Assembly: GCA_024640045.1 (NCBI GenBank)
Contig: JAHEFS010000010.1
Span: 1-43,081 of the forward strand
Origin: Chromatiales bacterium
Lineage (GTDB): Bacteria > Pseudomonadota > Gammaproteobacteria > Xanthomonadales > SZUA-36
DNA: 43,081 nucleotides
Direction: 5' to 3'
A program made the position numbers and the translations under genes. Of this stretch, positions 39,002 to 43,081 are shown piece by piece (positions within the stretch are counted from its first letter, which is position 1; each line of letters opens with the position of its first letter). Under the pieces are notes generated by a model. That model was given only the letters and a program-made list of their open reading frames with translations, was not told where the DNA came from and ran no database searches.

Positions 39002-40003
39002 ATGGCAAAAGAAAAGACCCAATCCAAACCCACACCCAAACCCAAAATCGCAAAAAAGGTGGCGGCTTCGAAACAGGCACCACGCCTGGTTCACTCCGGT
39101 GAAGGCAATGCCTTGAGCCAGGACGAGAAGTTGATTGGCAAGACGCTGAAAAAGAGTCTGAACCTGACTGAAGATCAACTGGAAGAGATCAGCTCGAAGA
39201 AAGGCCTCATCAAGCTGCTGTCTTCGCGCAAGATCAACGCCAAGAAAGCGCTGGTCAAGTTGCGTTACGAAGAAGAACTGGAAAAGTTGCAGATCGAGTT
39301 GGTCAAGCTGCAGCGGGATGTGCAACTCAACGGCCGGCGCGTCGCCATCATCTTCGAAGGCCGCGATGCGGCGGGTAAAGGCGGCAGTATTCGCCGTTTC
39401 ATCGAGCACCTGAATCCTCGCAGTGCGCGGGTCGTGGCCCTACCCAAACCTACCGAGCTGCAAAAGGGGCAATGGTATTTCCAGCGCTACACGGAAAAAT
39501 TGCCGAATCCGGGCGAAATTGTCTTTTTCGATCGCAGTTGGTACAACCGGGCAGTGGTCGAACCGGTCATGAATTTCTGCACCAAGAAAGAGTACAAGGT
39601 GTTTCTGCAGCAGGTGCCCGAGTACGAGCATATGCTGTATGAGGATGGTCTGGAACTGGTCAAGTTCTGGTTCTCGATCGCCAAGGACGTCCAGCGCGAA
39701 CGGTTTGATTCCCGCCGCGTCGACCCCCTTAAGCAATGGAAGATCAGCCCGGTGGACGAGAAGGCGCAGGAACACTGGGACACCTACTCCAAGTACAAGG
39801 AGGCGATGTACAGCAAGACGCATACCACCTACAGTCCGTGGATCATCGTCAAGGCCAATGACAAAAAGAAGGCGCGCCTGGAAAGCATGCGTTACGTGCT
39901 GTCGACCCTCGATTACGAGGGCAAGGAAGCGCCACGAACCAGCCTGGTGCCTGACCCCGACGTGGTCATGCGTTACCACCGGTCACACCAGAGCATCGAT
40001 TGA
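39002..40003 (+). CDS. ppk2: Polyphosphate kinase 2
   Basis: This 333-residue PPK2 moves phosphate between polyphosphate and nucleotides. A Lys/Pro-rich N-terminal tail (about 1-40) precedes the P-loop GRDAAGKGGSIRRFIEHLNPR (near residue 119) and the Walker B/lid region FFDRSWYNRAVVEPVM (near 178). The Lys-rich tail may bind polyphosphate or RNA. Whether it prefers ADP, GDP or AMP is not clear from the sequence. AGGTGA precedes the ATG. It converges on ubiT with a 6-base gap. Confidence 0.95.
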   Translation: MAKEKTQSKPTPKPKIAKKVAASKQAPRLVHSGEGNALSQDEKLIGKTLKKSLNLTEDQLEEISSKKGLIKLLSSRKINAKKALVKLRYEEELEKLQIELVKLQRDVQLNGRRVAIIFEGRDAAGKGGSIRRFIEHLNPRSARVVALPKPTELQKGQWYFQRYTEKLPNPGEIVFFDRSWYNRAVVEPVMNFCTKKEYKVFLQQVPEYEHMLYEDGLELVKFWFSIAKDVQRERFDSRRVDPLKQWKISPVDEKAQEHWDTYSKYKEAMYSKTHTTYSPWIIVKANDKKKARLESMRYVLSTLDYEGKEAPRTSLVPDPDVVMRYHRSHQSID

Positions 40004-40009
40004 GGCGGA

Positions 40010-40522
40010 TCAGGCGCTGGTGATCAGTTCCCGGCGCTCCAGTTCCGCAACGACGCGCGCGATGCCCTGCAGCAACAATCGCAGGGCAGGCGGCAGGTCG
40101 TCCCAGTCCATCGCATCGAGCGTGTTCTTGACGCCCAGACCCAGTTCCGTGTCGCCCTCGACACGGATGCGTCGCTGAAAAAAGAGCGTGTCCGGATCGA
40201 CCCGGCGGATCGCGAGCAGCAGGAAATCGTCACCGTCGCCGCTGATACGAACGTCTTCTTCGACGTCCCTGTCCACCGGGGTCAGCCGGTCACCGGCCAG
40301 CTTGATGGTCCAGTCCAGCTTGAGATCGTGCACCACGATCCGGATGATCGCACCCTGCAGGAACTCCAACTCCCCGTGCCGGAGCGGTGTGCCCAAAGCG
40401 TGATTCAGCGCGATTGAAAGCGCCGGCTTTTGTAGCGAGTAGGGTACCCAGCGCCCGGGTAACCCAACCAGGGCCCTCACGGCCGGTCGGATCACTCCAG
40501 GGAGGTGCAAGCGGGGTTGCAT
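40010..40522 (-). CDS. ubiT: SCP2-domain ubiquinone accessory factor UbiT
   Basis: This 170-residue SCP2-domain protein matches E. coli UbiT (YhbT) in GELEFLQGAIIRI, PDTLFFQRRIRVEGDTELGLGVKN and LPPALRLLLQ. UbiT binds ubiquinone intermediates or lipids and is needed for oxygen-independent ubiquinone synthesis. The start MQPRLHLP is the first ATG below the FNR box; the longer ORF to 40600 would start at a TTG inside that box. The Shine-Dalgarno is poor (GGAG is 19 bases away). It is divergent from ubiU, its functional partner. Confidence 0.93.
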   Translation of the reverse strand: MQPRLHLPGVIRPAVRALVGLPGRWVPYSLQKPALSIALNHALGTPLRHGELEFLQGAIIRIVVHDLKLDWTIKLAGDRLTPVDRDVEEDVRISGDGDDFLLLAIRRVDPDTLFFQRRIRVEGDTELGLGVKNTLDAMDWDDLPPALRLLLQGIARVVAELERRELITSA

Positions 40523-40559
40523 GTCGGTATCGGCTCGTTCACTCCAGGAAGAACCCAAG

Positions 40560-40627
40560 AGTCTATCGATGTTTTCTCCAGCTACATTGACCCGAGTCAA
40601 TGTGCAGCCAAAGGCCGTCCCTAGAAT
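40560..40627. promoter_or_regulatory. Bidirectional FNR/Anr-type promoter of ubiT and ubiUVD
   Basis: TTGACCCGAGTCAA (40587-40600) fits the FNR consensus TTGAYNNNNRTCAA exactly. TAGAAT lies 21 bases to its right (40622-40627, plus strand) for ubiU. TAGACT (40565-40560, minus strand) lies 21 bases to its left for ubiT. Start sites near 40634 and 40553 would put the box centre at about -40.5 for both, the class II activator position. Neither side needs a good -35, which fits activator dependence. Confidence 0.8.
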
Positions 40628-40656
40628 GAGACCCCAGCCCAGAACAGGGATTCGGC

Positions 40657-41652
40657 ATGGAACTGGTTTGCCCGGCGGGTAATTTGCCGTCTTTGAAAGC
40701 TGCCGTCGACAATGGCGCGGACGCGGTATACACGGGGTTCCAGGACGATACCAACGCCCGCCACTTCAATGGCCTGAATTTCACCCAGCGGACCATTGAG
40801 AAAGCGGTGGGCTACATCCGGGACCATGGCCGCCGTTTGTTCGTTGCGATCAATACCTTTCCTCAACCCTCGGGTCTTGCCCGCTGGCAGGCTGCGGTTG
40901 ACCGTGCTGCCGAACTGGGCGTCGATGCGGTCATCCTGTCCGACATCGGTGTGCTGGATTACGCGCGAGAGCGCTGGCCGGGGCTGAATCTGCATCTTTC
41001 CGTCCAGGCCTCGGTCACGACCGCGCCGGCCATTCGCTTTTACGTCGAAAATTTCGGTATCAGCCGCGTGGTCCTGCCGCGGGTTCTGTCGCTGCGTCAA
41101 CTTCGGCAGGTGATCGAGGACTCTCCGATCCCGGTGGAAGCCTTTGGGTTCGGCAGCTTGTGCGTGATGGTGGAGGGCCGCTGCCTGTTGTCCAGTTACG
41201 CCACCGGCCGGTCCCCGAACACCTATGGCGCCTGTTCGCCTGCCTCGCACGTGCGTTGGGAGGAAACCGCCGAGGGAACCCAGACCCGGCTAAACGGTGT
41301 ACTGATCGACTGTTACGGCCCTGAAGAAAAGGGCGGCTACCCGACCTTGTGCAAGGGCCGGTTCCAGGTGGGCGAGCACACTTTCTATGCACTGGAAGAG
41401 CCGACCAGCCTGAACACGCTGCCGATCATTCCGCGCCTGCAGAAAATGGGTGTGGCCGCCATCAAGGTGGAAGGCCGTCAGCGCAGCCCCGCTTACGTTG
41501 CGCGCGTCACGGCTGTGATGCGGGCGGCGATTGACCGTTGCCTGGCCGACCCGGAAAACTATCAGCCGGAAAGCGCCTGGATGGACCAGCTGGGCAGCGT
41601 GTCCGAGGGGGTGCAGACCACCCTGGGCGCTTACCACCGGCCGTGGCAGTAG
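40657..41652 (+). CDS. ubiU: Oxygen-independent ubiquinone hydroxylase subunit UbiU
   Basis: This 331-residue U32-family iron-sulfur protein opens MELVCPAGNLPSLKAAVDNG. The four [4Fe-4S] ligands proved for E. coli UbiU are at identical positions here: C169 and C176 (GSLCVMVEGRC), C193 (GACSPAS) and C232 (LCKGRF). UbiU with UbiV hydroxylates the ubiquinone ring without O2. AGGGA precedes the ATG. ubiV follows after 11 bases. Confidence 0.96.
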   Translation: MELVCPAGNLPSLKAAVDNGADAVYTGFQDDTNARHFNGLNFTQRTIEKAVGYIRDHGRRLFVAINTFPQPSGLARWQAAVDRAAELGVDAVILSDIGVLDYARERWPGLNLHLSVQASVTTAPAIRFYVENFGISRVVLPRVLSLRQLRQVIEDSPIPVEAFGFGSLCVMVEGRCLLSSYATGRSPNTYGACSPASHVRWEETAEGTQTRLNGVLIDCYGPEEKGGYPTLCKGRFQVGEHTFYALEEPTSLNTLPIIPRLQKMGVAAIKVEGRQRSPAYVARVTAVMRAAIDRCLADPENYQPESAWMDQLGSVSEGVQTTLGAYHRPWQ

Positions 41653-41663
41653 GGTAGCTGGTC

Positions 41664-42554
41664 ATGCGGCTTTCTGTCGGTCCAATCAGCTACTACTGGG
41701 AGCGCAACCGGGTTCTGGATTTCTACGAGCAACTCGCATCCAGCCCGGTGGACATCGTCTACCTGGGCGAGGTGATCTGTGCCAAGCGAAGGCTGATCAG
41801 GCTGGACGACTGGCTGGAAATTGGCGAGCGACTCGAACAGGCGGGCAAGGAAGTGGTCCTGTCGACGTTGACATTACTGGAGGCGGCTTCCGATGTAGCC
41901 GCATTAAAGAAAGCCTGTCTCAACGGGCGATTCACCGTGGAGGCCAATGACATCAGTGCGGTCCAGTTCCTGGCGGCGGAGGGCCTAGAATTCGTCACCG
42001 GACCCAGTGTCAATATCTACAACCAGAGGACCCTGGGTTTGTTGGCTGGCAAGGGCCTGAGGCGCTGGGTATTGCCGGTGGAACTGGGCCTGGAGGCATT
42101 GCGCGACCTGCAGTCAACGCGGCCTGACGGCGTTGAAACCGAGGTTTTCGCCCTGGGGCGTTTACCCCTGGCCTACTCCGCGCGTTGCTACACAGCGCGC
42201 TCGCTCAACCTGCCCAAGGACGACTGCCAGTTCCGTTGCATCGATTATCCGGACGGCCGCCTGCTGAAGACCCGGGAGGGGGAGGAATTCCTGGTGTTGA
42301 ACGGCGTGCAGACACAGTCCGCCAGGACGCACGAGGCGTTGTCCCGGGTGGCTGACCTGCGGGCCATGGGCGTGGATGTCCTGCGAGTCAGCCCGCAAGC
42401 CGAGAACACCTTCAGTATCATCGGGCTGTTCGACCGGGTCTTGCACGGATCCGACCCCGAGCCGCTCATGCCTGGATTGGCACAACTGCTGCCCACCGGG
42501 GTCTGTAACGGCTACCTGGCGGGTGAGGCGGGAATGCAGCATGAAGTTCGATAA
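41664..42554 (+). CDS. ubiV: Oxygen-independent ubiquinone hydroxylase subunit UbiV
   Basis: This 296-residue U32-family partner of UbiU opens MRLSVGPISYYWER. The four cluster cysteines are C39 (VICAKRR), C175, C188 and C192 (SARCYTARS, then DDCQFRCIDY), with the same spacing as C39/C180/C193/C197 of E. coli UbiV. The stop overlaps the start of ubiD by 14 bases, which suggests coupling. Confidence 0.96.
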   Translation: MRLSVGPISYYWERNRVLDFYEQLASSPVDIVYLGEVICAKRRLIRLDDWLEIGERLEQAGKEVVLSTLTLLEAASDVAALKKACLNGRFTVEANDISAVQFLAAEGLEFVTGPSVNIYNQRTLGLLAGKGLRRWVLPVELGLEALRDLQSTRPDGVETEVFALGRLPLAYSARCYTARSLNLPKDDCQFRCIDYPDGRLLKTREGEEFLVLNGVQTQSARTHEALSRVADLRAMGVDVLRVSPQAENTFSIIGLFDRVLHGSDPEPLMPGLAQLLPTGVCNGYLAGEAGMQHEVR

Positions 42555-43081
42555 GCTCATCGAACACCATCGCCGGCAAGTCGCGCGACGGGCCTGGACT
42601 AATCTGCGCGAGTTCACCGATACCCTGCACGGGCAAGGTGATCTGAAAAATGTGCCACACGAGGTATCGCCCGCCTTCGAGGTCACCTGCCTGTGCCATC
42701 AGGCGCTGATCAACGACGGGCCGGCACTCTTGTTCGAAAACCCTGCCGGACATTCCATGCCGGTGGTGGGCAATCTATTCGGCAGCCAGCGCCGCATACT
42801 CGCCGCGCTTGAACTGGATGACGCCGACGGGTTGCGAGACATGGGCCAGAGGCTGGCGTTCCTTAGCCATCCTCAACTTCCCGGGCAGGGCGATTCCCTG
42901 CTGGAGGCAATGCCGGATTTCGCGCCGCTGATGTACGTCAATCCGGTGGAAAAAGCTACGGCACCCTGGCAGGAATGCGTCACCGAAGGTAAGGATATCG
43001 ACCTGTCGGCCTTGCCGGTCAGTACCTGCTGGCCCGGCGATGCGGGCCCCCTGATTACCTGGGGCATGGTGATCACGCGGA
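42541..43081 (+). CDS. ubiD: UbiD-family decarboxylase, partial (3' end cut by window)
   Basis: The 180 visible residues align with E. coli UbiD: WTNLREFTDTLHGQGDLKNV, then GPALLFENPAGHSMPVVGNLFG, VTEGKDIDLSALPV and TCWPGDAGPLITWG. UbiD decarboxylates the prenylated 4-hydroxybenzoate intermediate with prenylated FMN. About 18 extra residues (MKFDKLIEHHRRQVARRA) precede the conserved start; a later start is possible. The C-terminal cofactor-binding part is outside the window. It overlaps ubiV by 14 bases. Confidence 0.92.
   Translation, partial: MKFDKLIEHHRRQVARRAWTNLREFTDTLHGQGDLKNVPHEVSPAFEVTCLCHQALINDGPALLFENPAGHSMPVVGNLFGSQRRILAALELDDADGLRDMGQRLAFLSHPQLPGQGDSLLEAMPDFAPLMYVNPVEKATAPWQECVTEGKDIDLSALPVSTCWPGDAGPLITWGMVITR

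Noticed and set aside
40523-40600. Longer UbiT starting at 40600
   Set aside because: The TTG would lie inside the FNR box and upstream of the predicted transcript start. Family similarity begins after the ATG at 40522.

Overview
This window is about 43 kb of ordinary chromosomal DNA from a gammaproteobacterium. It is GC-rich (roughly 60% by eye), densely coded and dominated by housekeeping genes whose products resemble those of Pseudomonas, Xanthomonas and E. coli. Several gene blocks are classic gammaproteobacterial ones: ntrYX, DUF4390, rsmB-fmt-def, LysM, dprA-smg-topA, tsaC-hemF, polA/DUF2782, engB/cytochrome c4/dsbA, tsaD-folB-folK, rpsU-dnaG-rpoD-tRNA-Ile2, and ubiT/ubiUV. I cannot place the organism below class. 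There is no prophage, insertion sequence, CRISPR array or plasmid-like segment. The only clear gene debris is the truncated PIN-toxin remnant behind rpoD.

Layout. Positions 1-6024 (minus) hold the NtrYX two-component system, a DUF4390 lipoprotein, rsmB, fmt and def. Positions 6165-13277 (plus) hold a LysM protein, dprA, smg, topA, tsaC and hemF. polA (minus, 13498-16194) is followed on its own strand by a structured terminator-ended region that may encode a small RNA. Positions 16258-17866 (plus) hold a DUF2782 protein, a lone TRAP small permease and trmH. Positions 17882-20372 (minus) hold aroE, hemB and engB. Positions 20483-21862 hold a dihaem cytochrome c4 and dsbA. A TSUP permease (minus) is divergent from slt, an NDUFA9-like dehydrogenase and cca. 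A VanZ-like protein and a MidA-type methyltransferase (minus) are divergent from a pteridine reductase. folK, folB and tsaD (minus) are divergent from a gamma-glutamyltransferase and the macromolecular-synthesis genes rpsU-yqeY-dnaG-rpoD. Then come the PIN remnant, tRNA-Ile2(CAU), a HAD phosphatase and ppk2. The window ends with ubiT (minus) divergent from ubiU-ubiV-ubiD (plus, cut by the window end).

Functional themes. Translation quality and initiation: rsmB, fmt, def, tsaC and tsaD (both t6A enzymes), trmH, cca, rpsU and the lysidine-type tRNA-Ile2. Folate: pteridine reductase, folB and folK. Haem: hemB and hemF. Respiration and redox: cytochrome c4, dsbA, ubiTUV and ubiD. The most informative regulatory feature is a perfect FNR/Anr box centred between ubiT and ubiU, with a -10-like hexamer exactly 21 bases from each edge. 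This suggests one anaerobic activator switches on both arms of oxygen-independent ubiquinone synthesis. The other leading candidate for something undescribed is the structured region downstream of polA (about 13302-13440, minus strand). It has three hairpins, one showing a run of seven C in its loop, plus a strong terminator, in the position where Spot 42 and ErsA lie in other gammaproteobacteria. All regulatory calls rest on reading motifs by eye.
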